A DNA stretch of 64,000 bases from Streptomyces sp. CoH27 (GTDB taxonomy: Bacteria > Actinomycetota > Actinomycetes > Streptomycetales > Streptomycetaceae): the NCBI RefSeq assembly GCF_020181035.1, contig NZ_JAIQYY010000010.1, positions 1-64,000 of the forward strand. The letters are read 5' to 3'. Position numbers and translations under genes: made by a program. Below, piece by piece: positions 34,227 to 43,899 of the stretch (position 1 is the stretch's first letter; every line of letters begins with the position of its first letter). The notes beneath the pieces are model-generated. The model made no database searches and was not told the origin of the DNA. It saw only the letters and a list, made by a program, of their open reading frames with translations.

Positions 34227-34408
34227 CCTCGACGCTGATGTGGTTCAAGAGCAGCTACAGCAGCAACGAAGGCCCCGACTGCGTCGAGGTAGCCATAACC
34301 CCCGCCACCATCCACATCCGCGACTCCAAGAACAAGGACGGCGCTCAACTCGCCGTCACCGGCGCCTCCTGGACCGAGTTCCTGGACTTCGCCGCTCACT
34401 CCGCATAG
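34223..34408 (+). CDS. DUF397 small protein
   Basis: A 61-aa DUF397 protein (WFKSSYSSNEGPDCVEVA, then HIRDSKNKDGAQLAVTG, W-x-x-F). It is the partner of the XRE/DUF5753 gene just upstream. Translation coupling by ATGA overlap would be lost if the frameshift in the upstream gene is real. Its last 13 bp overlap the 3' end of the opposite-strand ATPase gene. Confidence 0.88.
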   Translation: MTSTLMWFKSSYSSNEGPDCVEVAITPATIHIRDSKNKDGAQLAVTGASWTEFLDFAAHSA

Positions 34409-37400
34409 CGCGCCCGCAGCGCGTCCCGGGCCTCGGTCACCCTGGCCAGCCTTGGCGCGAGCCGGGTGCGGTCCGTGCCGGGGCTGTGCAGCAGGACGGT
34501 CAGGCAGTCGGCCAGGGTGGCCAGGGTGTCGTACTCGGTGGGGCCGCGGTGGAGGCTTGTGTCCAGGCGGGGCCAGTCCGCGAGAGCCGCGCCGGTCGTG
34601 GCCTCGATCACCCGTTGTCCCTGACCGGGGTGGGCGTCGAGGTGCCGGGCCAGGCGGGTCCACAGAGGGCGGGCGGCAGCCGTGCCTTCTTCCCCGCTGA
34701 CCGCCAGGGCCATGTGCAGCAGGCCGAGTTGACTGTCAGCGGCCTGCCACTGCTCTGCTGCCCAGCGGGCCAAGGGCCAGTTCCGCGTGCGCAGGTGTAC
34801 GGCGCATCGGGTGGCCACGTCGTCCAGCGCGGCCAGCGCCTCCCCGTACCGGCCGCTCAGGAGATGCACCGTGGCCAGCTGGCGGTGGGCCCAGTCCGTG
34901 TCCGCGCCGCCCAGCGTGACGTACCGTTCGAGATCCGACCGCGCCTGTTCCAGCCGGCCGACGCACAGATCGGTCTGGATCTTGTTCGCCAGGGCCCACG
35001 CGCCCTGCGGGTCGAGTTCCACGGCACGGTAGGCATGGGCGAGGGCCCGGTCGTATCTGCCCTGGCGACGGCGGGACTTGGACCGGTGCACCAGGGCCCA
35101 GGGGTAGTCCGGGGTGAGGCTCAGGGCGCGGTCGAGGTCCGTCAGTGCCTGCTCGTCACGGCCGTACTTGCCGTGCAGGGCGCCCCGGCTGGCGTAGGCG
35201 GAGGCGTAGTCGGGGTCCAGGGCGAGGGCCTTGTCGTAGTCGGCCAGGGCTTCCGCCTCACGGTCCAGGGCCGCCAGCGCGTCGCCCCGCTCGCACAGCA
35301 CCCAGGGTGCCTCCGGTGAGAGCGCCACCGCGGCGTTCAAGTCGGCCAGTTGGCGATCGCGGTCGCCCATCGAACGGCGTACGCGGGCCCGGCGGACCAG
35401 GCCCCACACGAACTCCGGGTCGATCTCCAGGGCCCGGTCCAGGTCCGCGAGCGCGTCGTCGTAGCGGCGCAGGGCGTGGTGGGTGGCGCCGCGTGCCGCC
35501 CAGGCGCCCCGTAGCGTGGGGTTCACAGTGATCGCCCGGTCCAGGTCGCGCAGGGCCTCGTCGTGGCGTCCGCGGAGGCGCTGGTAGTCGCCGCGGGTGC
35601 TCAGGTGGACCGGGTTGTCCGGGTCCCGGGCGAGGACCTCGTCCAGGTCCGCCACCGCGCCCGCGTAGTCCCGCAGGGCCGCGCGGGCGTGGGCGCGGCC
35701 GTGGTGGGCGAGGGTCAGGGCAGGGTCGAGGGCCAGGGCCCGGTCGTACTCGGTGACCGCCCGGTCGGGGGCGTCGGCCAGCCGGAGGAGGGTGCCGCGG
35801 TTGGCGTGGGCGATGGCCCGGGACGCGGTGTCGAGGGGGGCGTGGTCCAGGAGCAGGGTCAGCGCGTCGGCGGCGGTCCGGGCCTCCAGCGCCCGCATCA
35901 GGTCTCGGCCCCAGCGGGTCGCGTCCTCGGCCTGGGTGTCCGCGCCCGCCTCCACCAGCATCCCGGCCCAGCGGCGGGCCTCCTCCTCGCGCCAGCCGCA
36001 GGCCCGCACCACCCCGCCGAGCACGAACGCCAGAGCGCTCCGCTCCCCGGTGCACAGCCGGTGATAGGCCTCCGCCAGCCGCAGTTCCCGCCAGTCCTCG
36101 TCCGACCAGGGGTCGGTGAGGCCTTCCTGGCGCTCCTCCCGCCATACCCGGTACGTCTGCGCGAGACGCCGGTGCCGCTGCGCCCAGCCCCGGGGCGACC
36201 GCCGGCGTTGCAGGCGCAGCATCGGCGCCCGTACGACGTCGTGGTACTGCACCCGTTCGCCGCGCTCGCTGACGAACGGCATGCTCCGCAGCCAGTCGTA
36301 GAGCGCGTCGGCCTGCTCCTCCGGGCAGTCCGCCGCCGCGCGGAACACGTCGGCGTCCAGGCGCCGGGGCAGCGCGCAGGCCAGGGCGACGGACCGGCGC
36401 ACCGGGTCCGGCTCCCACTTCAGGAAGCGTTCCACCGCGGTGGCGCTCGGGTCGCCCACATCGTCCGGGTCGGCGGGGCGAGCCTCGGCGAGGGTGGAGA
36501 CGAGGACCGGCAGGCCGCCGGTCAGGCGGAGCACCTCCGTCACCACGGGTTCGTCCGTCACGCCCCGGTCCGCCAGCAGGCCCCGCGCCTCGGCCTCCGT
36601 GAACGGGCCGAGCGGCAGGTCGGTCATGAAGTCGGCGAAGCCGCCCCAGCGGGCGGTGTCGAAGGGGCGCTGGCCGGCGGTGACGACGAGGACGTTGGCG
36701 GGCAGGGGGCCGTACCGGTCGGTGGTCATCAGCTCGTGCAGCCAGCCGTCGAGGAAGGGGCCGGTGCGCTCGTATGTGTCGAACAGCAGGACCAGCCACT
36801 CCACGGCCCTGGTGACAGCCGACAGCTCCTCCAGCAGCCTGGGAGTCAGGACACGTTCCGGTGTGAGGACCAGCTGTACGTCCTCCTGATTGCGGAAGCG
36901 CGCGCTGAGCCGTGCCTTCAAGCGGGCGGCGCCATCGGCGAGTTGGCCCGCGTCCACCGCGCCGACGAAGGCACCGGCGCCGGGGAGCAGCGCGCCCACG
37001 CCCGCCATGCCGAGCCGGACGGCGGTCGTGGTCAGCGGGGAGGGGCCGTCGGGCGCCGGATCCAGGGCCGCCGCCTCGGCCTCCGCCTCGTGCCGCCGCT
37101 CCCGGTGGGCGACCAGCGCCTCCTCCAGCCGCTTCAAGCGGTGTCCCTGCTGGGCAAGTTGATGACAGATCGCCGCCATCGCCTCGGGCACGCTGCCCAC
37201 GTTCTCGTCGACGTACGCCGTCACCGCCCCGCGCTCCCGCGCGATCTGCTCCAGCTCCTTGACCAGGAACGTCTTTCCGACACCCGAGTTGCCGTGCACG
37301 TGGAAGAGGAAGCGGTGGCGTTCGTCCTCGGGCCCGACGGCCAAGTTGGCCCGGAACGCGGCCCGTTCGTCGCCACGGCCGATGAAGCCGGCCCGTCTGC

Positions 37401-37443
37401 GCCGTCCGATCAGGTCCTGCACCGACGGCCGTTCCCGCGTCAT
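34396..37443 (-). CDS. STAND-type ATPase with C-terminal TPR repeats
   Basis: A 1015-aa soluble protein. Walker A GNSGVGKT is at 51-58; the Walker B region EWLVLLFDTYER is near 220. The NTPase plus winged-helix part spans about 30-500. About nine tetratricopeptide repeats follow (about 565-880; units like AHANRGTLLRLADAPDRAVT and repeats of YDRALALDP, LDRALEIDP), with a helical end. This is the STAND signalling plan: nucleotide switch plus protein-binding superhelix. No effector domain is recognised at either end. The start is ATG 37443 with GGGAGGG upstream. It lies in an accessory block beside regulators. Confidence 0.85.
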   Translation of the reverse strand: MTRERPSVQDLIGRRRRAGFIGRGDERAAFRANLAVGPEDERHRFLFHVHGNSGVGKTFLVKELEQIARERGAVTAYVDENVGSVPEAMAAICHQLAQQGHRLKRLEEALVAHRERRHEAEAEAAALDPAPDGPSPLTTTAVRLGMAGVGALLPGAGAFVGAVDAGQLADGAARLKARLSARFRNQEDVQLVLTPERVLTPRLLEELSAVTRAVEWLVLLFDTYERTGPFLDGWLHELMTTDRYGPLPANVLVVTAGQRPFDTARWGGFADFMTDLPLGPFTEAEARGLLADRGVTDEPVVTEVLRLTGGLPVLVSTLAEARPADPDDVGDPSATAVERFLKWEPDPVRRSVALACALPRRLDADVFRAAADCPEEQADALYDWLRSMPFVSERGERVQYHDVVRAPMLRLQRRRSPRGWAQRHRRLAQTYRVWREERQEGLTDPWSDEDWRELRLAEAYHRLCTGERSALAFVLGGVVRACGWREEEARRWAGMLVEAGADTQAEDATRWGRDLMRALEARTAADALTLLLDHAPLDTASRAIAHANRGTLLRLADAPDRAVTEYDRALALDPALTLAHHGRAHARAALRDYAGAVADLDEVLARDPDNPVHLSTRGDYQRLRGRHDEALRDLDRAITVNPTLRGAWAARGATHHALRRYDDALADLDRALEIDPEFVWGLVRRARVRRSMGDRDRQLADLNAAVALSPEAPWVLCERGDALAALDREAEALADYDKALALDPDYASAYASRGALHGKYGRDEQALTDLDRALSLTPDYPWALVHRSKSRRRQGRYDRALAHAYRAVELDPQGAWALANKIQTDLCVGRLEQARSDLERYVTLGGADTDWAHRQLATVHLLSGRYGEALAALDDVATRCAVHLRTRNWPLARWAAEQWQAADSQLGLLHMALAVSGEEGTAAARPLWTRLARHLDAHPGQGQRVIEATTGAALADWPRLDTSLHRGPTEYDTLATLADCLTVLLHSPGTDRTRLAPRLARVTEARDALRARYAE

Positions 37444-37530
37444 GCGCCCGTCCCTCCCCCGCCGCCCGCCTCTCCATTCTGGCGCAATGGCCACGTGCTG
37501 ACCCGGCCTTCGGCAGGGGAGAATCCAGCC

Positions 37531-38052
37531 ATGACCACCACCCCCACAGATAACTCCCGTCATTCCAGCCTCAGTCTGGCCGCCGGTGTGCTCACCGGGA
37601 TACTCGCCCTCTACATCGCCCTCGTCGCGCTCGGGAACATCACCGACTTCGGGACCAACCAGCAGTTCGTCCGGCATGTGCTGGCGATGGACACGACGTT
37701 CCATGACCATGACCTGATGTGGCGGGCCATCACCAGCAAGGGGCTCCAGGACACCGCGTACGTCCTCATCATCGTGTGGGAGACCGCGGCGGCCCTCGTG
37801 CTGATCTGGGGCACGTATCTGTGGGCGCGGCGCCGCAGCGACCTCGCCCGGCGCATCTCCACCTACGGGCTGCTGATGCTGCTGCTGCTCTTCGGGGCCG
37901 GGTTCATCGCGATCGGCGGTGAGTGGTTCTCGATGTGGCAGTCCAAGACCTGGAACGGGCTGGAGGCGGCGACCCGGATCATCGTGCTCACCGGGGTCGC
38001 CCTCGTCGTCAATCTGCTGCCCGCCCGCCCTCAGCAGGAAGCCGCTAGCTGA
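37531..38052 (+). CDS. DUF2165 small membrane protein
   Basis: A 173-aa membrane protein with four helices (about 15-35, 72-92, 105-125, 140-160). The block ALGNITDFGTNQQFVRHVLA followed by MDTTFHDHDLMWRAI is characteristic of the DUF2165 family. Its function is unknown. It is divergent from the STAND ATPase and ends 8 bp inside the converging gene at 38045. Confidence 0.88.
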   Translation: MTTTPTDNSRHSSLSLAAGVLTGILALYIALVALGNITDFGTNQQFVRHVLAMDTTFHDHDLMWRAITSKGLQDTAYVLIIVWETAAALVLIWGTYLWARRRSDLARRISTYGLLMLLLLFGAGFIAIGGEWFSMWQSKTWNGLEAATRIIVLTGVALVVNLLPARPQQEAAS

Positions 38053-38608
38053 CGACCGTCACCGACGTGCCCTGATCGCCGAACGACCACAGGGCGGCGC
38101 CGTCCGGCTTCGGCATGCGGATGCCGCCCAGCTTCTTGCCGTCCGCCGGCGGCGGTGAGGAGCCGTCCAGGGCGTTGGAGAAGGCGATGTTCACGCCGGA
38201 CACCTTGGTGAAGTACATGACGTGCTCGATCTCCACGCCGTCCGAGCCCTTGAGGGACTGGATGCGCAGGGTGACCGAGTAGCGGCCGGGCTGCGGGCTC
38301 ACCGTGCCCGGCCACACCGGGAAGGTGCGGGTCGCCTTGCCGGTCGCGTCGACCAGCCACACCCGCTTCTCGCCGAGCGAGTACACGATCCGGCGGCCCT
38401 CGCCCGACGCGGCCGGCGGCGCGGGCGGGGCCGAGGCGTGGGGCGTGGCGGACGCGTGCGGGCTCGCCGTGGCCGACGGCTTGCCGTCCGCCACGGCGGC
38501 CGTCGGGTGCGGCCCGTGGTTCGCCTGTACGGCGAGGACGACGACGGCCGCGGTCGCCCCAGCCGTCAGACCGGTGACCCAGGCCCAGGAGGGCAGTCGG
38601 GCAGCCAC
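38045..38608 (-). CDS. membrane-anchored protein with degenerate L,D-transpeptidase-like domain
   Basis: A 187-aa protein: one N-terminal membrane segment (about 10-28), an Ala/Pro/Ser/His linker (about 35-68), and a C-terminal beta domain (RIVYSLGEKRVWLVDATGKA, then PVWPGTVSPQPGRYSV). This resembles the YkuD/L,D-transpeptidase fold. The expected HxxxxxG...SxGCxR active site is not there: the matching place reads LGGIRMPKPDGAALWSF, with no cysteine. It may bind wall peptides without catalysis. GGAGGAG precedes GTG 38608. Confidence 0.55.
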   Translation of the reverse strand: MAARLPSWAWVTGLTAGATAAVVVLAVQANHGPHPTAAVADGKPSATASPHASATPHASAPPAPPAASGEGRRIVYSLGEKRVWLVDATGKATRTFPVWPGTVSPQPGRYSVTLRIQSLKGSDGVEIEHVMYFTKVSGVNIAFSNALDGSSPPPADGKKLGGIRMPKPDGAALWSFGDQGTSVTVVS

Positions 38609-38693
38609 GGGTACGCATCTCCTCCGCTACAGGGCCCCGTCTAGATGGTTCGGGGTCGGATCATCGTACTCAGTCTCTTCTCGGTCTCTTACC

Positions 38694-41306
38694 TCAATCC
38701 AGGACCGGCAGCAGGTCGGGCAGGTGGCCGTCGGAGGCCTCGGCCGCCCGCTGCCGCTCCTCGGGCACCTCGCCGTAGAACGTGGTGCGCGGCCTCGCCG
38801 GGCGGCCGGCGGCCTCGGCGACGGCCACCAGGTCGCGGACCGACTTGTACGAGCCGTACGACGAGCCCGCCATCCGGGAGATCGTCTCCTCCATCAGCGT
38901 GCCACCGAGGTCGTTCGCACCGGAGCGGAGCATCTCCGCCGCCCCCTCCGCGCCCAGCTTCACCCAGCTGGTCTGGATGTTCGGGATCCAGGGGTGCAGG
39001 AGCAGGCGCGCCATCGACGTCACCGCCCGGTTGTCCCGCGTCGTCGGGCCCGGACGGGAGATGCCCGCCAGGTACACCGGGGCGTTCGTGTGGATGAAGG
39101 GCAGCGTGACGAACTCCGTGAAGCCGCCCGTCTCCCGCTGGATCCGGGCCAGGGTGCGCAGATGGCCCAGCCAGTGGCGGGGCTGGTCGACGTGGCCGTA
39201 CATCATCGTCGAGGAGGAGCGGATGCCCAGCTCGTGGGCCGTCGTGATCACCTCGATCCACGTCGCCGTCGGCAGCTTGCCCTTGGTCAGCACCCAGCGG
39301 ACCTCGTCGTCCAGGATCTCGGCGGCGGTGCCGGGGATCGAGTCCAGGCCCGCCTCCTTGGCCGCCGTCAGCCACTCGCGGATCGACATGCCGGTGCGGG
39401 TGGCGCCGTTCACCACCTCCATCGGCGAGAAGGCGTGCACGTGCATCCCGGGGACGCGGGACTTCACGGCCCGTGCGATGTCGAAGTACGCCGTGCCCGG
39501 CAGGTCGGGGTGGATCCCGCCCTGCATGCACACCTCGACCGCGCCCACGTCCCAGGCCTGCTGGGCGCGGTCCGCCACCTGCTCCAGGGACAGCGTGTAC
39601 GCGTCGGCGTCCGTCCTGCGCTGCGCGAAGGCGCAGAAGCGGCAGCCGGTGTAGCAGACGTTGGTGAAGTTGATGTTCCGGGTGACGATGTACGTGACGT
39701 CGTCGCCGACCGCCGACCTGCGCACGTCGTCGGCCACCCGGCACAGCGCGTCCAGCGCCGGGCCGTCCGCGTGCAGCAGGGCCAGCGCCTCGGCGTCCGT
39801 CAGCTTCGTCGGATCGTCCGCCGCCGTGCGCAGCGCCTGCCGTACGTCGGTGTCGATGCGCTCCGGCGCCATCCCGGGCGCGGCCGCCTCCCGCAGCGCC
39901 TCCCAGTCGCCGTAGACCTCGTCGAAGTCGTCCCGGCGGTCGCTCGTACGGCCCTCGGTGTCGATCGTGCGGTGCAGGTCCGTGCGGCCGGTCGGTACGA
40001 AGGCCTCCTCCGGCTCCTGCCAGGGCCTGCCCTCGACCACCGCGTCCTCGCGCGCGAGCCCCGTCTCCGGGTCGGCGAGCGCGCTCACGTGCGGGCGCAG
40101 CCGCGGGTCCAGCCAGGGCTCGCCGCGGCCCACGAACTCCGGGTAGACGCAGAGGCGTTCACGCAGGGAGAAGCCGGCCGCCGCCGACTTCGCGGCCAGT
40201 TCCTCGATCTGGGGCCAGGGCCGCTCGGGGTTGACGTGGTCGATCGTCAGGGGCGAGACCCCGCCCCAGTCGTCGATGCCGGCGCCGATCAGCCGCTCGT
40301 ACTCTCCCCCAGACTCCGTCTGGGAGGTGCCCCCATCCACCAGGTTCGGCGGGGCCTGGAGGCAGGCGGACGGGCCCATGAGGTGCCGGGCGACGGCCAC
40401 CGTGGCGACCAGGTCGTCCAGTTCGGCGTCCGGCATGCCGCGCATCGCCGTGTCCGGCTTGGCGCGGAAGTTCTGGATGATCAGTTCCTGGATACCGTGG
40501 TAGGCCCGGGAGATCTTGCGGAGCGCGAAGAGGGACTCGGCGCGCTCCTCGTACGTCTCACCGATGCCGATGAGGAGCCCGGAGGTGAAGGGGACGGACG
40601 AGCGGCCCGCGTCCTCCAGCACCCGCAGCCGTACGGCCGGTTCCTTGTCCGGGGAGCCGTAGTGGGGGCCGCCGGGCTCGGACCAGAGCCTCTCGGCGGT
40701 CGTCTCCAGCATCATGCCCATCGACGCGGCGACCGGCTTCAGGCGCTGGAAGTCCGTCCAGGTCATGACGCCCGGGTTGAGGTGGGGCAGCAGGCCGGTC
40801 TCCTCCAGGATGCGGATGGAGATGGCACGGACGTAGGCGATGGTGTCGTCGTAGCCGTGCGCGTCGAGCCACTCGCGCGCCTCCGGCCAGCGGTCCTCCG
40901 GCTTGTCGCCGAGGGTGATGAGGGCTTCCTTGCAGCCGAGCGAGGCACCCTTGCGGGCGATGTCCAGCACCTCGTCCGGGGACATGAACATCCCGTGCCC
41001 GGCGCGGCGCAGCTTGCCGGGGACGGTGGCGAAGGTGCAGTAGTGGCACTTGTCCCGGCACAGCCGGGTGAGAGGGATGAAGACGCTCTTCGAGTACGTG
41101 ATGACACCGGGCCGGCCCGCCTGTTCGAGGCCCGCGTCGCGCACCCGGGCGGCCGACGCGGCGAGGTCGGTGAGGGCCTCGCCGCGGGCCTGGAGCAGCA
41201 CCGCCGCCTCGGCCACGTCGAGGGCGACACCGTCCCGGGCGCGCTTGAGGGCGCGACGCATGGAGTTCTCGGTGGGGCCGGTTCCGGAGGTCGCGGAAGT
41301 CGTCAT
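38694..41306 (-). CDS. fbiC: 7,8-didemethyl-8-hydroxy-5-deazariboflavin (FO) synthase
   Basis: An 870-aa single-chain FO synthase making the deazaflavin core of coenzyme F420 from tyrosine and the riboflavin precursor. It fuses two radical-SAM enzymes: the N-terminal half (CofG-like) with C83-x3-C87-x2-C90 (CRDKCHYC) and the C-terminal half (CofH-like) with C551-x3-C555-x2-C558 (CYTGCRFC). Length and order match actinobacterial FbiC. About 12 extra residues ([12 protein letters not shown], about 322-333) interrupt the N-terminal half where relatives read straight from NLV to EYERLI; they are encoded by a palindromic insert. F420-type enzymes follow nearby. Confidence 0.95.
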   Translation of the reverse strand: MTTSATSGTGPTENSMRRALKRARDGVALDVAEAAVLLQARGEALTDLAASAARVRDAGLEQAGRPGVITYSKSVFIPLTRLCRDKCHYCTFATVPGKLRRAGHGMFMSPDEVLDIARKGASLGCKEALITLGDKPEDRWPEAREWLDAHGYDDTIAYVRAISIRILEETGLLPHLNPGVMTWTDFQRLKPVAASMGMMLETTAERLWSEPGGPHYGSPDKEPAVRLRVLEDAGRSSVPFTSGLLIGIGETYEERAESLFALRKISRAYHGIQELIIQNFRAKPDTAMRGMPDAELDDLVATVAVARHLMGPSACLQAPPNLVDGGTSQTESGGEYERLIGAGIDDWGGVSPLTIDHVNPERPWPQIEELAAKSAAAGFSLRERLCVYPEFVGRGEPWLDPRLRPHVSALADPETGLAREDAVVEGRPWQEPEEAFVPTGRTDLHRTIDTEGRTSDRRDDFDEVYGDWEALREAAAPGMAPERIDTDVRQALRTAADDPTKLTDAEALALLHADGPALDALCRVADDVRRSAVGDDVTYIVTRNINFTNVCYTGCRFCAFAQRRTDADAYTLSLEQVADRAQQAWDVGAVEVCMQGGIHPDLPGTAYFDIARAVKSRVPGMHVHAFSPMEVVNGATRTGMSIREWLTAAKEAGLDSIPGTAAEILDDEVRWVLTKGKLPTATWIEVITTAHELGIRSSSTMMYGHVDQPRHWLGHLRTLARIQRETGGFTEFVTLPFIHTNAPVYLAGISRPGPTTRDNRAVTSMARLLLHPWIPNIQTSWVKLGAEGAAEMLRSGANDLGGTLMEETISRMAGSSYGSYKSVRDLVAVAEAAGRPARPRTTFYGEVPEERQRAAEASDGHLPDLLPVLD
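40303..40340. repeat. short palindromic element inserted in frame in fbiC
   Basis: The plus strand reads CTCTCCCCCAGACTCCGTCT and continues GGGAGGTGCCCCCAT. CCAGAC/GTCTGG and CCCCC/GGGG arms form a hairpin. The insert adds about 36 bp, so the FbiC frame survives. Its layout (GGGGG ... CTGGGGGAG on the minus strand) resembles the interior palindromes of the MITE at 15.5 kb. Confidence 0.65.
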
Positions 41307-41354
41307 TCTTTGAGCATACGTTCGGGGTGATCAGGCCTGACGGCTCCGCCCGGC

Positions 41355-42200
41355 CTACAGGAAGCTGCTGTAGCCGTCCAACGCCCGCAGCACCTCGGCC
41401 TCCCCCGCCGGCGGCAGCTGGAGCACCACCTCCTCGATGCCCAGCTCGGCGTAGTGGGCGAGCTTGCCGGGGGTCGGCAGAACCGCGTACGGGACGACCT
41501 GGAGGGTGGCCGGGTCGCGGCCCGCGTCCGTCCAGGCCGTGCGCAGCGCCGGCAGGGACTCGGTGAGGCCCCGCCCGCCGATCGGCAGCCAGCCGTCGGC
41601 GTACTCGGCGATGTGCGCGAACAGCTTCGGCCCGGCCGTCCCGCCGACGAGCGTGCGCGGGCCGGTGACCGGGCCGCGCGGCTTCTGCGCCGGCTTGGGG
41701 TGGGCGTCACTGGCCCGGACCCCGCCGAACTCACCCTCGTAGGCGGTGGGTTCCCCGGCCCACAGCGCCTGCATCAGCCGCATCCGGTCCCGGACCAGCT
41801 CCCGGCGCGTACGCCACCGCACGCCGTGGTCGGCGGCCTCCTCCACGTTCCAGCCGTAGCCGAGGCCGAGGGTGAAGCGGCCGCCGGAGAGGTGGTCGAG
41901 GGTGGCGATCTGCTTGGCGAGGGCGATGGGGTCGTGCTGGGCCACCAGCGTGATACCGGTGCCGAGGCCGAGCCGCTCGGTGACGGCCGCGGCCTGGCCC
42001 AGGGCCACGAAGGGATCCAGGGTGCGGCCGTACTCGCGCGGCAGCTCGCCGCCCGCCGGGTACGGGGTGGTCCGCTCGACCGGGATGTGGGTGTGTTCGG
42101 GCAGGTAGAGGCCGGCGTAGCCGCGCTGCTCCAGCTCGCGGGCGAGCCGGACCGGCGTGACGGTCTCGTCGGTGAGGAAGATGGTGACGGCGATACGCAT
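41355..42200 (-). CDS. LLM-class F420-dependent oxidoreductase
   Basis: A 281-aa luciferase-like TIM barrel. It starts MRIAVTIFLTDETVTPVRLA; the segments LYLPEHTHIPVERTTPYP, LGTGITLVAQHDPIALAKQI and GRFTLGLGYGWNVEE mark the F420-using LLM group common in actinomycetes. It presumably transfers hydride to or from F420; the substrate is unknown. It sits 48 bp downstream-side of fbiC's start, with the same strand orientation, which suits an F420 link. It is divergent from the CehA/McbA-like gene. Confidence 0.88.
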   Translation of the reverse strand: MRIAVTIFLTDETVTPVRLARELEQRGYAGLYLPEHTHIPVERTTPYPAGGELPREYGRTLDPFVALGQAAAVTERLGLGTGITLVAQHDPIALAKQIATLDHLSGGRFTLGLGYGWNVEEAADHGVRWRTRRELVRDRMRLMQALWAGEPTAYEGEFGGVRASDAHPKPAQKPRGPVTGPRTLVGGTAGPKLFAHIAEYADGWLPIGGRGLTESLPALRTAWTDAGRDPATLQVVPYAVLPTPGKLAHYAELGIEEVVLQLPPAGEAEVLRALDGYSSFL

Positions 42201-42333
42201 GACCCATCTCTACCGAGCCGAGACCCGCCTGTCCATACCGACCAGTCGGCATTACCCATCCGTCCATCAACTCCCGCTCGTCAATCTCCTTCCCTTTCAC
42301 GGGAGTTCACACCCGGACGGAAGAGTGACCACC

Positions 42334-43899
42334 ATGTGTGACGACACGCACGAGCACACTCCCGAGCACACGCACGGCATCGGCAGACGCGCGCTGTTCG
42401 TGACGGGCGCCGCCGCTGCCCTTACGTTGGGAAGCGTGAGCTTCGCAGCGGCGGACGGGCAGGGACAGCAGACGCGGACGGTGCGCGGGACGCTGCCGCC
42501 CGGCTCCCCCGACTTCGTGTACGTACCGGTCGAAGTGCCCGCCGGGGTCCAGGAGCTCAGGGTTACCTACACCTACGACAAGCCGTCCGTCCCGGCCGGA
42601 ACCCCCGGCAACGCCCTCGACATCGGCCTCTTCGACGACCACGGCACCGAGCTGGGCGGCCGGGGCTTCCGGGGCTGGTCGGGCGGGGCCCGCACCGAGT
42701 TCTTCGTGCGGGCCGACGACGCGACCCCCGGGTACGTCCCCGGCCCGATCCGGGAGGGCACCTGGTACGTCGCGCTGGGCCCCTACACGGTGGCGCCGCA
42801 GGGACTGACGTACGAGCTGACCATCACGCTGACCTACGGCGACCCCGGCGAGACCCCGAGGCCCGTGTATCCGCCGTCCCGGGCCAAGGGGCGGGGCCGG
42901 GACTGGTACCGGGGCGACTGCCACCTGCACTCCTGGTACTCCGACGGCCGCCGCACCCCGGCCGAGATCGCGGCCCTCGCGCGGGCGGCGGGCCTGGACT
43001 TCATCAACTCCTCGGACCACAACACCCACTCCGCCCACCCCCACTGGGCGGACCAGGCGGGCGACGACCTGCTGATCATGCTCGGCGAGGAGGTCACCAC
43101 CCGCAACGGGCACGTGGTGGCGCTCGGCACCGAGCCCGGGACGTTCGTGGACTGGCGGTACCGGGCCCGGGACAACCGCTGGGCCCGCTTCGCGCGGGAC
43201 ATCCGGCGGGCGGGCGGCCTGGTGGTCCCCGCCCATCCGCACGCCACCTGTGTCGGCTGCGGCTGGAAGTTCGGCTTCGGTGAGGCGGACGCCGTGGAGG
43301 TCTGGAACGGCCCGTACACCCCGGACGACGAGGTGACCCTGGCCGACTGGGACAACCAGCTGGTCGCCTCCGTGCGGCAGGGGCGGGCCTGGCTCCCGGC
43401 GATGGGCAACAGCGACGCCCACCGCGACCCGGACGCGGTCGGCAGCCCCCAGACGGTCGTCCTCGCCGACGACCTGACCCGGGAGGCGATCCAGGAGGGC
43501 ATCCGCGCCGGACGCTCGTACATCGCCGAGTCGAAGAACGTCAGCCTCGCCTTCACGGCGACGGGCGGGCGCGGGCAGCAGGCGGGCATCGGGGAGCGGC
43601 TGGCGGTGGCCGCCGACACCCCGGTGACCGTACGGCTGGAGGTCTCGGGCGCGCCGCGCTGCTCGGTGCGGTTCGTCACCGACCAGGGGGTGCTGTTCAC
43701 CAGCGATCCGCTGCCGGTGGCGGGCTCGGGCACGGTCGAGTGGCGTACGACGCCCTCCTACGCGGCGTACGTGCGGGCCGAGGTGCGGCACGAGACGGCG
43801 GCCGGGCCGGTGCCGGGGGCGCTGGCCGCGTTCACCAACCCGGTCTTCCTCGGGGCGGCCGGTGCGGTCAGCGACGGACGGACCGCCGCAGGGCGATGA
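42334..43899 (+). CDS. exported CehA/McbA-family metallohydrolase (PHP domain)
   Basis: A 521-aa protein. A twin-arginine signal (GRRALFVTGAAAALTLGSVS) precedes a beta-rich N-terminal domain (about 40-180). The PHP metallohydrolase domain follows (about 195-420): DCHLHSWYSDGRRTPAEIAA, SSDHNTHSAHPHW, VPAHPHAT and MGNSDAHRDP provide the metal ligands. A C-terminal beta domain completes it. It acts outside the cell on phosphoester or carbamate-like bonds. ATG 42334 is preferred; GTG 42325 is a possible alternative. Its last 32 bp overlap the next gene on the opposite strand. Confidence 0.87.
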   Translation: MCDDTHEHTPEHTHGIGRRALFVTGAAAALTLGSVSFAAADGQGQQTRTVRGTLPPGSPDFVYVPVEVPAGVQELRVTYTYDKPSVPAGTPGNALDIGLFDDHGTELGGRGFRGWSGGARTEFFVRADDATPGYVPGPIREGTWYVALGPYTVAPQGLTYELTITLTYGDPGETPRPVYPPSRAKGRGRDWYRGDCHLHSWYSDGRRTPAEIAALARAAGLDFINSSDHNTHSAHPHWADQAGDDLLIMLGEEVTTRNGHVVALGTEPGTFVDWRYRARDNRWARFARDIRRAGGLVVPAHPHATCVGCGWKFGFGEADAVEVWNGPYTPDDEVTLADWDNQLVASVRQGRAWLPAMGNSDAHRDPDAVGSPQTVVLADDLTREAIQEGIRAGRSYIAESKNVSLAFTATGGRGQQAGIGERLAVAADTPVTVRLEVSGAPRCSVRFVTDQGVLFTSDPLPVAGSGTVEWRTTPSYAAYVRAEVRHETAAGPVPGALAAFTNPVFLGAAGAVSDGRTAAGR

